Assembly: GCF_900142625.1 (NCBI RefSeq)
Contig: NZ_FRBN01000013.1
Location: 37,497 to 101,496, forward strand
Reading direction: 5' to 3'
Origin: Roseovarius marisflavi
GTDB taxonomy: Bacteria; Pseudomonadota; Alphaproteobacteria; Rhodobacterales; Rhodobacteraceae
Length of the DNA: 64,000 bases
This document shows, piece after piece, positions 40,959-50,670 of this stretch (the stretch's first letter is position 1; each line of letters opens with the position of its first letter). The translations under genes and the position numbers were made by a program. The notes under the pieces were generated by a model. The model did not search any database and was not told where the DNA came from. It was given only the letters and a program-made list of their open reading frames with translations.

Positions 40959-43745
40959 ATGAATTTCATTGACCGCATCACCCGTTTGCCCCGCGCCCAT
41001 GATCCCGTTGACGGGCAAGAGGCGCTTGCCGCCATGCCCGATCTGCCAGAGCCGCTAAGCGATCTGATCGCCGGGGCCGGGGGCAGTAGCCCGTTTCTGA
41101 AATCGCTGATCCTGCGCGAGGGCGACTGGCTTCGGTCTGCGTTTGATGACCCCGAAGCGGCGCTTGAGCGGCTTTTTTCAGAGTTGCACGAGGTGCCCGC
41201 CGAGGCGCTTGGCGACGCCCTGCGCCAGGGCAAGCGGCGCGTGGCGCTGTTGACGGGGCTGGCCGATCTGGCCGGTGTCTGGCCGCTTGAGGTGGTCACC
41301 GGGCGGCTGACGGATTTTGCCGATCTGGCCTGTGATCTGGCGCTCAAGGCCGCCGTGGGCGCGGAAATCCGCCGCGGCAAGCTTCCGGGTATGGGCGAGG
41401 CGGATATCGCGACGGCGGGCGGCATGGTGGTGCTGGCCATGGGCAAGATGGGCGCGCATGAACTCAATTACAGCTCGGATATCGACCTGATCTGCCTGTT
41501 CGACGAAACCCGTTTTGCGCCGGACGACTATCACGAGGCGCGCGCCTCCTTTGTGCGCGCGACCCGCAAAATGGCGGCGATGCTGAATGACCGCACTGCC
41601 GAGGGGTATGTGTTTCGTACCGATCTGCGGCTGCGCCCTGATCCAAGCGTCACGCCGGTCTGCCTCGCGATGGCCGCCGCCGAAAGCTATTACGAAAGCC
41701 TTGGGCGCACATGGGAGCGCGCGGCCTATATCAAGGCGCGCCCCTGTGCGGGCGACATCGCCGCCGGTCTGCGGTTCCTGGCCGCGCTCAAGCCGTTCGT
41801 GTGGCGCAAGCATCTGGATTTCGCCGCGATCGAGGACGCCCATAACATGCGCTTGGCGATCCGCGAACATAAGGGGCTTGGCGGCACGCTAAGCCTTTTG
41901 GGCCATAACATGAAGCTTGGCCGTGGCGGCATCCGCGAGATCGAGTTTTTCACCCAGACCCGGCAGTTGATCGCGGGCGGGCGCGACCCCGATCTGCGGT
42001 TGCGTGGCACCGTCGAGGGCCTGGCGGCCCTGGCGCAAAAGGGCTGGGTGCCCGACGAGGCCGCAGAGGTCTTGACCGATAATTACCGGTTTCACCGCGA
42101 GGTCGAGCACCGCTTGCAGATGTTGCGTGACGCGCAGACCCATGTTCTGCCCAACTCCGGGGAAGAATTCGACCGCCTCGCCGCCTTCATGGGCCGCGAG
42201 AGCGATGATCTTCGCGCCGCGCTTTTGCGCCGCCTGAACGCGGTGCATGACCTGATCGAGGGGTTCTTCAAACCCGAAGAGGCCTCCGATGCCAGTGACG
42301 CCGCCGAGGCGCTTGACGGCGAGGTGATCGCGCGCTGGCCGACCTATCCGGCGCTGCGCTCGGCGCGCGCGGTCGAGATTTTCCGACGTCTCAAGCCCGA
42401 TATCCTTGCCCGTCTTGCGCGCACCTCGAACCCGAACGAGGCGCTTTTGGCCTTTGACGGCTTTATGGCGGGGCTGCCTGCGGGGGTGCAGGTGTTTTCT
42501 CTGTTCGAGGCCAATCCGCATCTGATCGACCTGTTGGTCGATATCGTCGGCACCGCGCCGGCCCTTGCGGCGCATCTGTCGCGCAATGCCGGGGTGTTTG
42601 ACGCGGTGATCGCGGGCGATTTCTTTGCGCCCTGGCCGGGGCAGGCGGCGCTTGAGGCCGAGCTGTCGGCGCGCCTTGGCCCCGAGGTGGATTACGAGCA
42701 CGCGCTTGATGCGCTGCGCCGCTGGCGCAAGGAATGGCATTTCCGCATCGGTGTGCATCATCTGCGCGGCTTGTGTGATGCCGAGGCGGCGGCCGCGCAA
42801 TACGCCGACCTGGCGCGGGCGGTGATCACCGGGGTCTGGCCGCTTGTGATTGAACAGTTCAGCGCCAAGCACGGCGCGCCGCCGGGGCGTGGTGCGGTGG
42901 TGCTTGGCATGGGCTCGCTCGGGGCCTCGCGGCTGAATGCCGGGTCTGATCTTGATCTGATCGTGATTTATGACGCGGGCGATGTCGAGGCCTCTGACGG
43001 GCGCCGCCCGCTGGCGGCGCGGCCCTATTACGCGCGCCTGACGCAGGCGATGATCACAGCGCTGACCGCCCCCATGGCCGAGGGGCGGCTCTATGAGGTT
43101 GACATGCGCCTGCGCCCGTCGGGCAATCAGGGGCCGGTCGCCACCAGCTGGCCGTCGTTTCAGGAGTACCAAGAAACCGACGCCTGGGTCTGGGAGCATC
43201 TTGCGCTGACCCGGGCGCAGGTGATCACCGGCGAGCCGGGCCTTGCGCGCGATGTCGAGGCGTTTCGCCAGAGCCTGATGCGCGACAAGGGTGCGCCCGA
43301 GGCGGTGCTGGCCCAGCTTGTCGAAATGCGGGGCCGCATCGCATCCGCCAAGGCCCCGGCGGGCCCCTGGGATGCCAAGCTCGGTCCCGGTCGGCTGATG
43401 GAACTTGAGCTGATTGCGCAGGCGGGCACGCTGATGGCGGGGCAGGCCGCGCGCGATGTGGCCTCTGGCTTTGACGGGGGTGTCGCAATCGGCTGGCTGG
43501 ATGACGGTGACAGGGATGCATTGGCGCATGCCTATGCGATCTGTTGGCGGGTACAGATGGTGGCGCGGCTGATTAGCGACAAACCGCTCGATCCGGGTTT
43601 GATGGGCGAGGGCGGCGCGGCCTTCTTGCTGCGTGAAACCGGCCAGGAGGATTTGGCGGAGCTTGAGGCGCGCCTTGAAGGCGTCAGCAAAACGGCCGCC
43701 GGTGTGATTGATGCCGCGCTAGAGCGGCTGCCAAAGAAGGTGTGA
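40959..43745 (+). CDS. glnE: Glutamine synthetase adenylyltransferase / adenylyl-removing enzyme
   Basis: A 928-residue bifunctional regulator of glutamine synthetase. Two nucleotidyltransferase domains carry GKMGAHELNYSSDIDLICLF (about 155-180) and GMGSLGASRLNAGSDLDLIV (about 650-670), the removase and transferase parts. GlnE-specific GGIREIEFFTQ and DMRLRPSGNQGPVATS are present. Start is the ATG at 40959; the frame is open to 40794 but overlaps ybaK. Confidence 0.96.
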   Translation: MNFIDRITRLPRAHDPVDGQEALAAMPDLPEPLSDLIAGAGGSSPFLKSLILREGDWLRSAFDDPEAALERLFSELHEVPAEALGDALRQGKRRVALLTGLADLAGVWPLEVVTGRLTDFADLACDLALKAAVGAEIRRGKLPGMGEADIATAGGMVVLAMGKMGAHELNYSSDIDLICLFDETRFAPDDYHEARASFVRATRKMAAMLNDRTAEGYVFRTDLRLRPDPSVTPVCLAMAAAESYYESLGRTWERAAYIKARPCAGDIAAGLRFLAALKPFVWRKHLDFAAIEDAHNMRLAIREHKGLGGTLSLLGHNMKLGRGGIREIEFFTQTRQLIAGGRDPDLRLRGTVEGLAALAQKGWVPDEAAEVLTDNYRFHREVEHRLQMLRDAQTHVLPNSGEEFDRLAAFMGRESDDLRAALLRRLNAVHDLIEGFFKPEEASDASDAAEALDGEVIARWPTYPALRSARAVEIFRRLKPDILARLARTSNPNEALLAFDGFMAGLPAGVQVFSLFEANPHLIDLLVDIVGTAPALAAHLSRNAGVFDAVIAGDFFAPWPGQAALEAELSARLGPEVDYEHALDALRRWRKEWHFRIGVHHLRGLCDAEAAAAQYADLARAVITGVWPLVIEQFSAKHGAPPGRGAVVLGMGSLGASRLNAGSDLDLIVIYDAGDVEASDGRRPLAARPYYARLTQAMITALTAPMAEGRLYEVDMRLRPSGNQGPVATSWPSFQEYQETDAWVWEHLALTRAQVITGEPGLARDVEAFRQSLMRDKGAPEAVLAQLVEMRGRIASAKAPAGPWDAKLGPGRLMELELIAQAGTLMAGQAARDVASGFDGGVAIGWLDDGDRDALAHAYAICWRVQMVARLISDKPLDPGLMGEGGAAFLLRETGQEDLAELEARLEGVSKTAAGVIDAALERLPKKV

Positions 43746-43748
43746 CAG

Positions 43749-44021
43749 ATGCAACGCGACCCGCTTGACCCAAAAGGCCTTATCCGCGAGGCCTATCGCA
43801 TCGAAGGCATCGTGAGTGCCGAATGCCGCTCGATCTTTCTGGACTGGGCGCTGTCCTTGCCCGACGGGCAGGACACCCAGGCCGCAATTGCCACCATGAT
43901 CGCGCGCTATGCGTCCGAGCACCCGGATCATCCGATGACCGAGGTGCTCCGAGAGGCCACCGCCGTCGCCACGGTACCGCACCGCCGCGGCGGTTGGCGT
44001 TCACGCCCGCGCGAAAGCTGA
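43749..44021 (+). CDS. Conserved small protein of Rhodobacterales, function unknown
   Basis: A 90-residue soluble protein following glnE by three bases, so cotranscribed. It has an RIEGIVSAECRSIFLDWALS helix and PDGQDTQAAIATMIARYASE. I remember similar short proteins after glnE in roseobacters but no assigned function. Confidence 0.75.
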   Translation: MQRDPLDPKGLIREAYRIEGIVSAECRSIFLDWALSLPDGQDTQAAIATMIARYASEHPDHPMTEVLREATAVATVPHRRGGWRSRPRES

Positions 44022-44174
44022 TCCTTGCCGACCTTACAGACCAGACTACTTAGCGCAAACTTGCCTGTGACAGCCGCAGAAGCATCACGCTATTGCACTG
44101 ACTTTGTCTAAAATGCGCCTCAATTCACATGCATCTTCCGGGGGATCAAAGGGTAACAGCCCGTGGAGGAAGAC

Positions 44175-44810
44175 ATGAAATATTTTCGTCTGATTGGCGC
44201 ACTGATGCTTGGTTTTGGCCTGTCGGCCTGCGCAGCAGGTGATACAGCCACCCGTAACGCGCCACTTGAAAGCCCGGCGCTGCAAGCCGCTCCGCTCTCG
44301 CTTGATGTGCAGGGCGTCCGCGTGTCGGTGCCCAAGTCCCTCAAGGTTTCCGAGCGCAACCGCTATTATCCCGGTGGCGACATTGTTTGGCGCGAAGATC
44401 CGCGCGGCGATCGCCACGCACAGGTCAGGGCGATCTTTGAAGCAGGCCTGAACCAGGGCATCGCCGAGATGGATCACGGCACCGTTCCGGTGATCCTTGA
44501 TGTCATCGTCACCCGCTTTCACGCCCTGAGCGAAAAGGCGCGCTATACCATTGGTGGCGTACATGCGGTGCAGTTCAAGTTCGTCCTGCGTAACCCGGAA
44601 ACCGGCGAAGCCTACGGTGAGCCGAAGTTCGTCAAGGCCGATTTCAAGGCCTACGGTGGTCAAATGGCGATCAATGCCGAGAGCAAGGGCCTAACCCAAA
44701 AAGCGCGGATCACGCATAAGATCTCTGAGGTGATCCGCCAGGAGCTTCAGGGTACCGGTGGCTACCATGCCGAGGCGAACGGTCTGATCGGTGCTTTGAA
44801 CCAACTCTGA
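44175..44810 (+). CDS. Lipoprotein, DUF6778-like
   Basis: A 211-residue protein with a lipobox in LMLGFGLSACAAG (Cys at about 18), so likely anchored to a membrane. The body has LDVQGVRVSVPKSLKVSE and IVTRFHALSEKARYTIGG, features I associate with DUF6778. ATG at 44175 has GGAGGAA upstream; the frame opens four codons earlier. Confidence 0.8.
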   Translation: MKYFRLIGALMLGFGLSACAAGDTATRNAPLESPALQAAPLSLDVQGVRVSVPKSLKVSERNRYYPGGDIVWREDPRGDRHAQVRAIFEAGLNQGIAEMDHGTVPVILDVIVTRFHALSEKARYTIGGVHAVQFKFVLRNPETGEAYGEPKFVKADFKAYGGQMAINAESKGLTQKARITHKISEVIRQELQGTGGYHAEANGLIGALNQL

Positions 44811-44855
44811 TCTTTTCCCTTTTCCAACCGACAAGAAACCGCGTAAGGGGACAGT

Positions 44856-46052
44856 ATGACACTGTCCCCTTATCCCGTTATCCGCCTCCTTCCCAAAGTC
44901 CACGCCCGCGCAATCCGCCACGGCGCCCCTTGGGTTTTTGACAACGAGCTTGTGACCGACCGGCGCACGCGCGCCCTGGCCCCAGGCACCATCGCCGTGC
45001 TTGAGGATAGCGATCGAGAGCCGCTTGGCCTTGTCGCCTTTAGTCCGGCCTCCAAGATCATGGCCCGCATGCTGGATCGTGACGCCACCGCGCGGGTCGA
45101 TCGGGAATGGCTGCGCGTGCGACTTGCGCGCGCCCATGCGATGCGCGAGCGGATTTACGACACGCCGCATTACCGGCTGATCCATGCCGAGGCCGATGGC
45201 CTTCCGGGGATCGTGATCGACCGGTTCGGCGATATCGCGGTCATCCAACCCAATGCCGCCTGGGCCGAAGTTGTGCTGTCGGATCTGGTGGCGGCGCTTG
45301 TCGAGGTAACCGGTGTCACCACCGTTCTGAAAAACGCCTCGGGGCGCGCGCGCGTTCTTGAAGGTCTTGATGAAGAGCATGCCGTTCTGGTCGGGCAGGC
45401 GCCCGAGGCCCCGGTTGCGGTGCCGATGAATGGTGCGATCTACATGGCCGATCTGACCGGCGGACAGAAAACCGGCCTGTTTTTTGATCAGCGCCCCAAT
45501 CACGCCTTTGCCGCCCGGCTTGCCAAGGGCGTGCGGGTGCTCGACGTGTTCTCGCATGTCGGCGGCTTTGCCCTTGCGACCCTTGCGGCAGGGGCCGAGC
45601 ATGCGCTTGCGGTCGACGGCTCTGAACCCGCGTTGACGCTCGCGGCGCAGGGTGCGGCGCAGATGGGCATGCAGGACCGGTTTGAAACCCGCAAGGGCGA
45701 TGCCTTTGACGTGCTCACGGCCCTTGGCGAAGAGGGGGCGCGGTTTGACGTGGTGATCTGTGATCCGCCCGCCTTTGCCCCCAACAAGAAGTCGCTAGAG
45801 GCCGGGCTGCGCGCCTATGAGCGGGTGGCCAAACTGGCCGCCGAGCTTGTGGCGCCGGATGGCTTTCTGGGTGTGTGTTCGTGCTCGCATGCGGCGGATC
45901 TTTCGAAGTTCCGCGCTGCATCAAGTCGCGGGATTGGCCGGGCAGGGCGTGCCGGGCCGCTGATCCACACCGGCTATGCCGGGCCGGATCATCCGCTGCA
46001 CCCGCAACTTGCCGAAAGCGGATATCTGAAGGCGCTGTTCTATCGCCTATGA
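44856..46052 (+). CDS. Class I SAM-dependent rRNA methyltransferase (RlmI-like)
   Basis: A 398-residue protein: an N-terminal PUA-like domain (HGAPWVFDNELV), an EEHD-like linker, then a Rossmann methyltransferase (VLDVFSHVGGFALATLAAGA motif I, DVVICDPPAF motif IV and CSCSH with the 5-methylcytosine-type cysteine). It probably methylates a cytosine of 23S rRNA. The stop overlaps the next ATG. Confidence 0.9.
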   Translation: MTLSPYPVIRLLPKVHARAIRHGAPWVFDNELVTDRRTRALAPGTIAVLEDSDREPLGLVAFSPASKIMARMLDRDATARVDREWLRVRLARAHAMRERIYDTPHYRLIHAEADGLPGIVIDRFGDIAVIQPNAAWAEVVLSDLVAALVEVTGVTTVLKNASGRARVLEGLDEEHAVLVGQAPEAPVAVPMNGAIYMADLTGGQKTGLFFDQRPNHAFAARLAKGVRVLDVFSHVGGFALATLAAGAEHALAVDGSEPALTLAAQGAAQMGMQDRFETRKGDAFDVLTALGEEGARFDVVICDPPAFAPNKKSLEAGLRAYERVAKLAAELVAPDGFLGVCSCSHAADLSKFRAASSRGIGRAGRAGPLIHTGYAGPDHPLHPQLAESGYLKALFYRL

Positions 46053-46594
46053 AGCTGCTGCTGGATACCTGTGTGATCTATCCGACGGTCATGCGGCAAA
46101 TGCTGTTGGGCGTGGCCGAGGCCGGGGCCTTTACCCCGCTCTGGTCGGCGCGCATCATCGCGGAATGGCAACATGCGGCGGCCAAGCTTGGCGCGGATGG
46201 CCTTGCGCAGGCGGGCTCCGAGGCGGTGGTGATGGCCGCCAGATGGCCGACGGCGCAAGTCAGCTATTCGCCCTCGCTTGAGGCGCGGCTCTGGCTGCCC
46301 GATCCTGCCGATACCCACGTTCTGGCGGCGGCGATTGCGGGCTCTGCCGATGGGATCGTCACCCTCAACGCGCGCGACTTTCCGCGCAATATTCTGGCGG
46401 AAGAGGGCCTGTGGCGCGCCGATCCCGATGGGTTTCTGCATGGCATCTGGAAGGCACAGCCGGGTCTTGTGTCCGAGGTGGCCGACCGCGTTCTGGCCGA
46501 GGCGATCCGCCTGTCCAGTGCCACATGGGAGATGCGCCCCTTGTTGAAAAAGGCGCGCCTGCCGCGTCTGGCCAAGGCGCTCTCGACCGTCTGA
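46049..46594 (+). CDS. PIN-domain protein (RSP_2648-like)
   Basis: A 181-residue protein. PIN acidic residues appear in LLLDTCVIYP, RIIAEWQHA, DPADTHVLAAA and TLNARDFP. It is coupled to the methyltransferase by an ATGA overlap. It lacks an adjacent antitoxin gene, so a toxin-antitoxin role is not supported; an RNase acting on RNA is a reasonable guess. Confidence 0.88.
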   Translation: MKLLLDTCVIYPTVMRQMLLGVAEAGAFTPLWSARIIAEWQHAAAKLGADGLAQAGSEAVVMAARWPTAQVSYSPSLEARLWLPDPADTHVLAAAIAGSADGIVTLNARDFPRNILAEEGLWRADPDGFLHGIWKAQPGLVSEVADRVLAEAIRLSSATWEMRPLLKKARLPRLAKALSTV

Positions 46595-46662
46595 TCGCCG
46601 GGCTTGGTGGCGTCGTCGCGCTTTTGAGTATTTTTGCTAAGAAGAAGCCTATTGGCGTGGTT

Positions 46663-47847
46663 CTAGCGGACCAGGTCGCGCATGCCGTGATCCAGCCCTT
46701 CAAGCGTCATCGGGATCATGCGATCTTCAAAGATATCGCGGATCATGGCGATCGAATGGGTGTAATCCCATTGGTTGCGCGGCACCGGGTTGATCCAGAG
46801 ATTGCCCGCCCATTGCGCGCGCGCGCGCTCTAGCCAGACCTGCCCTGATTCGGCATTCCAATGCTCGTTCGCGCCGCCCGGATAGGCGATCTCGTAAGGG
46901 GACATGCTGGCATCGCCTACAAAGATGCATTTGTAATCAGGGCCGTAGGTGCGCAGCACCTCTTGCGTTGGGGTTTGGGCGTTCCAGCGCCGCGCGTTGT
47001 CGCGCCAAACGCCTTCATAAAGGCAGTTGTGGAAATAGTAATATTCCAGATGCTTGAATTCGGCGCGCGCGGCGCTGAACAGCTCTTCCACCACCTTGAT
47101 GTGCGGGTCCATCGAGCCGCCCACGTCGAGAAACAGCAGCACCTTGATCGCATTGCGCCGCTCGGGGCGGGTTTTGACGTCAAGATAGCCATGTTCGGCG
47201 GTGGCGCGGATCGTGCCATCCATGTCAAGCTCGTCGGCCGCCCCGTCGCGCGCCCATCGGCGCAGGCGCTTGAGGGCGACCTTGATGTTGCGCGTGCCTA
47301 GCTCGACACTGTCGTCGAGATTGCGAAACTCGCGCTTGTCCCAGACCTTGACCGCGCGCTGATGGCGCGACTTGTCCTGACCGATGCGCACGCCTTCGGG
47401 GTTGTAACCATGGGCGCCGAACGGGCTTGTGCCGGCGGTGCCGATCCATTTGCTGCCGCCCTGGTGGCGGCCCTGTTGTTCCTTGAGGCGCTCCTTGAGC
47501 GTTTCCATCAGCTTGTCGAAGCCGCCAAGCGCCTCGATCTCGGCGCGTTCTTCGGCGCTCAGGTGCTTTTCGGCCAGCTTTTCAAGCCATTCCTTGGGCA
47601 GATCAACAGCGTTCAGAACATCATCGGCGCTGATCGCCTCGAGCCCGTCAAAGCTTGCGGCGAAGGCGCGGTCAAAGCGGTCGATCAGGCGTTCGTCTTT
47701 GACCATCGCGCTGCGGGCAAGGTAATAGAACCCCTCGACGTCATAGGTCACAAGCCCGGCAAGCATGGCCTCAAGAAAGGTCAGGTATTCGCGCAACGAG
47801 ACCGGCAGGCCGGCTTTTCTGAGGTTTTCGAAAAACGGCAGAAACAT
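46663..47847 (-). CDS. vWA-domain protein, CoxE-like
   Basis: A 394-residue protein. The N-terminal half is helical (DVLNAVDLPKEWLEKLAEKHLS); the C-terminal vWA domain has VLLFLDVGGSMDPH, a MIDAS-type motif with Gly in place of the first Ser of DxSxS. With the MoxR-type ATPase 2 kb upstream in the same direction it forms the common MoxR-vWA chaperone pair. Confidence 0.88.
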   Translation of the reverse strand: MFLPFFENLRKAGLPVSLREYLTFLEAMLAGLVTYDVEGFYYLARSAMVKDERLIDRFDRAFAASFDGLEAISADDVLNAVDLPKEWLEKLAEKHLSAEERAEIEALGGFDKLMETLKERLKEQQGRHQGGSKWIGTAGTSPFGAHGYNPEGVRIGQDKSRHQRAVKVWDKREFRNLDDSVELGTRNIKVALKRLRRWARDGAADELDMDGTIRATAEHGYLDVKTRPERRNAIKVLLFLDVGGSMDPHIKVVEELFSAARAEFKHLEYYYFHNCLYEGVWRDNARRWNAQTPTQEVLRTYGPDYKCIFVGDASMSPYEIAYPGGANEHWNAESGQVWLERARAQWAGNLWINPVPRNQWDYTHSIAMIRDIFEDRMIPMTLEGLDHGMRDLVR

Positions 47848-47853
47848 CGCGCT

Positions 47854-48021
47854 TTACAGGGCGTTGCGGTGAATGATCAAGGTCACGAACAGGCCCACAA
47901 GCGCAAACATGAGCGCATAGACAAAGGCATATTGCAGGATATCGGCCAACTTGCCCTTGCGACGTCGCGCCAAGAGCGCGCCGGTCACTGCGCCAAGAAG
48001 TACCCCGAAAATAACGATCAT
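47854..48021 (-). CDS. Small membrane protein
   Basis: A 55-residue ORF (MIVIFGVLLGAVTGALLARR, then KGKLADILQYAFVYALMFAL, ending LIIHRNAL) with two predicted membrane helices around a basic RRRKGK loop. It begins two bases after the DUF2927 gene's stop region and ends six bases before the vWA start, so it belongs to the operon. Too short to assign. Confidence 0.65.
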   Translation of the reverse strand: MIVIFGVLLGAVTGALLARRRKGKLADILQYAFVYALMFALVGLFVTLIIHRNAL

Positions 48022-48024
48022 TTT

Positions 48025-49392
48025 TTACCCGTTCGGTCCTTTTAACGGGCTGAGCGCGGTCACTTCTCTTAGCTTTGCGCGCACCGCCCAATCTGCGCCA
48101 TAGCCGTATCGTGCCCAGCCCAGACTGTCCAGTCGAATGCTCTGCGCCTCAGAGACGCGCCCGCTCAGATCAAGCGCCTCGGCGCGCAGCATCATGAGCG
48201 TCGCCAAAAGGGCCGCATTTTCATAGCGTTCCGCAGTGCCAAGGTGGGCCCCGAGCAGCATGAGCGCATCTTCGCCGCGGCCCTGACTGACGGCATAGGC
48301 GGCAAGTTGCGCGGCGCTGTAGGCGCGGTGCAGATCGGTGCCGGGGGTGCGTTTGTAAAATTGCTCGGCGGCGACAAACTGATCCTGTGCGTAATCGGGA
48401 TCGCTTGCCTGGGTGATGCGGCCAAGCGCGAAATGGCTGAAGGCGCGGCGGTGATCGGTCCAGCCGACGGCCTTGGCAATGCGCAGCGCATCCTGGGCGG
48501 CAAGACGGCGCTGATTTGGGAGGCTTCCGGGCCCAAGGGCGGTCTGGATCGCTTCGATCCAGGCCCGCGGTGTCGATCCGGCAAAGCGGGGCGCGACGTG
48601 ATCACCGGCCGGGTGCAGCCGCGACAGGATGCCGGGCAGGCGGGCCTCGACCTCGCGGCGCGACATGCCGCTGCGCAATTCGGGGGCATAATAGGTGCGC
48701 AGAACCAGCATATCAAAGCCGGTCAGAACCGCATGTACATTGTCATCGTTGAACACGCTGTCGGACAGCCGGTAAAGATCGTTGAGCGGCCCAAGCGCCT
48801 GCGCCAGCTCTTCATGCAGGCAATCGCGCACTTCTTGCGGGCTTGAATCGCTTGGCACGAAGATGGCGATCTTCTTGCGCTCTTTAAGCTGGCTCCAATC
48901 GGTGAGCCGCGTGTTGCGCGCGGCCCGGTATTGCGACAGGCGAGAGATGTTCGGCACTACGAAACAGGCCGCTTTGGGCAGGCTGCGGCGGATGTCATCC
49001 CGGCTTACCGCCTCGATCGTGATATTGGCGCCGCTGTCGCTGACGCGGCTGATGTCGATCCCGGCCTCGGTGCGCAAGCGGTGCAAAAGGCGGTTGAGAT
49101 CGGGGATCAGGGTAAGCGGCGGGCGGCCGGTGACCTGCACGGTGATCGGCCCTTCAAAACGCGACAGATGTTGCAGCATCCGCCCGGATTCAAGCTGAAA
49201 GCTCAGGTCGAGAAAATCGCGCTGAATGTCGCGGTTCGAGCGTTGCGGTGGCAAGGGGCGCGGCGCCGAGAACGATTTCATCGGCGGCATGGTGCTTTCC
49301 TGCTGCATTGCTGCGCGGGTCGGCATTTCATTGTAGTGTCCCGGCACACAGGCGCCCAGTAACAGACAAATTGGTAAAATTACGCGACGCAT
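48025..49392 (-). CDS. DUF2927 lipoprotein
   Basis: A 455-residue protein with a lipobox (ILPICLLLGAC, Cys at about 15) starting at ATG 49392. The body holds the DUF2927 region: RDIQRDFLDLSFQLESGR, DLNRLLHRLRTEAGIDIS and DSVFNDDNVHAVLTGFDMLVLR. The C-terminal half (about 330-440) looks like helical repeats. It lies between MoxR and the vWA gene. Confidence 0.88.
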   Translation of the reverse strand: MRRVILPICLLLGACVPGHYNEMPTRAAMQQESTMPPMKSFSAPRPLPPQRSNRDIQRDFLDLSFQLESGRMLQHLSRFEGPITVQVTGRPPLTLIPDLNRLLHRLRTEAGIDISRVSDSGANITIEAVSRDDIRRSLPKAACFVVPNISRLSQYRAARNTRLTDWSQLKERKKIAIFVPSDSSPQEVRDCLHEELAQALGPLNDLYRLSDSVFNDDNVHAVLTGFDMLVLRTYYAPELRSGMSRREVEARLPGILSRLHPAGDHVAPRFAGSTPRAWIEAIQTALGPGSLPNQRRLAAQDALRIAKAVGWTDHRRAFSHFALGRITQASDPDYAQDQFVAAEQFYKRTPGTDLHRAYSAAQLAAYAVSQGRGEDALMLLGAHLGTAERYENAALLATLMMLRAEALDLSGRVSEAQSIRLDSLGWARYGYGADWAVRAKLREVTALSPLKGPNG

Positions 49393-49673
49393 CGGGCCCC
49401 CGAAATTGTTTTCAGCATCAAAAGCCCCTCCATCCAAGACACGAGGGGCCGTACACCGACACAGGCGGTCAAGAAAAGGCGCGGTCGCTTGAAGATCAGC
49501 CCGCACCTCATCCCGGCCAATCCATAGCCGGGTCAGGGGCAGGATTGATGTTCATCCTGCTCTGGGTAAGGAGCATTTAAGGCAAAAATGTGGCAAACGC
49601 AATTCACGCGTGCAGGGCGGGTGTTTCGAGGCCCTGTTTCTTGCCCCAAATCACCCGATCCCGACCCGATAAA
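49393..49673. other. 281-bp gap, candidate MoxR terminator
   Basis: No gene is seen. A GCCCCTC/GAGGGGC hairpin (49424-49449) followed on the minus strand by TTTT may terminate the moxR-like transcript just before the DUF2927 start. Confidence 0.5.
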
Positions 49674-50513
49674 TCAGCGCTGACGCCGGGCCATGAAGGC
49701 CAGCCGTTCAAACAAATGCACGTCCTGTTCGTTCTTCAAAAGCGCACCGTGCAGCTTGGGCAGGGCGTCGGCCCCGTCACGGCGCAGGTCCTCAACGCTC
49801 AGGTCTTCGGCCAAAATCAGCTTGAGCCAGTCCAGAACCTCGGAGGTCGAGGGCTTTTTCTTGAGACCGGGCTGTTCGCGCAGCTCGAAGAACTGGGTCA
49901 GGGCAGTGGTGAGCAGCGCATCCTTGATGCCGGGGTGGTGCACTTCGACGATCTTGCGTAACGTGTCGGCATCGGGAAAGCGGATATAATGGAAAAAGCA
50001 GCGCCGCAAAAACGCATCCGGCAGCTCTTTTTCGTTGTTCGAGGTGATGATGATCACCGGGCGATTGCGCGCCTTGACGGTTTCGCCGGTCTCGTAGACG
50101 TGAAACTCCATCTGGTCGAGTTCCTGCAACAGGTCGTTGGGGAACTCGATATCGGCCTTGTCAATCTCGTCGATCAACAGCACGACCTTTTCGTCAGAGG
50201 CAAACGCCTCCCAGAGCTTGCCGCGCTTGATATAGTTTTTCACGTCATGCACGCGCGCGTCGCCAAGCTGGCTGTCGCGCAACCGGCTGACGGCGTCGTA
50301 TTCGTAAAGACCCTGCTGCGCCTTGGTGGTCGATTTGATGTTCCATTCGATAAGGCGCATCCCAAGCGACTGTGCCACCTGTCGGGCCAGTTCGGTCTTG
50401 CCGGTGCCCGGCTCGCCCTTGACCAGAAGCGGGCGCTCAAGCGTCACGGCGGCATTGACCGCGACCGTCAGGTCATCGGTGGCGACATAGGCGTCGGTGC
50501 CTTCAAATTTCAT
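49674..50513 (-). CDS. MoxR-family AAA ATPase
   Basis: A 279-residue AAA protein: Walker A GEPGTGKTEL (about 33-42), Walker B VVLLIDEIDKAD, sensor 1 IIITSNNEKELPDAFLRRC. It belongs with the vWA gene in MoxR-vWA chaperone systems used in cofactor insertion or stress. Its small C-terminal helical lid ends FERLAFMARRQR. Confidence 0.93.
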   Translation of the reverse strand: MKFEGTDAYVATDDLTVAVNAAVTLERPLLVKGEPGTGKTELARQVAQSLGMRLIEWNIKSTTKAQQGLYEYDAVSRLRDSQLGDARVHDVKNYIKRGKLWEAFASDEKVVLLIDEIDKADIEFPNDLLQELDQMEFHVYETGETVKARNRPVIIITSNNEKELPDAFLRRCFFHYIRFPDADTLRKIVEVHHPGIKDALLTTALTQFFELREQPGLKKKPSTSEVLDWLKLILAEDLSVEDLRRDGADALPKLHGALLKNEQDVHLFERLAFMARRQR

Positions 50514-50670
50514 CTCGTTTTCGTCCCTTTTTGCGGCGTTTGGGGCCAGTCATTCGGGCCACCCTAGATTGTCCGACAATTCACATCAATGGCGTGTGAT
50601 TGCCTAGTGACAATCTGATAACGCAGGTGTAGATCACCGCGCAGGGCACCACCGGCCCAAGGAGAATATC

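Noticed and set aside
40880..41467. N-terminal extension of the YbaK-like protein
   Set aside because: The extension is antisense to glnE and lacks family similarity; the ATG at 40879 gives the normal length.
41889..43529. 546-codon minus-strand frame
   Set aside because: Fully antisense to glnE, which has clear domain motifs.
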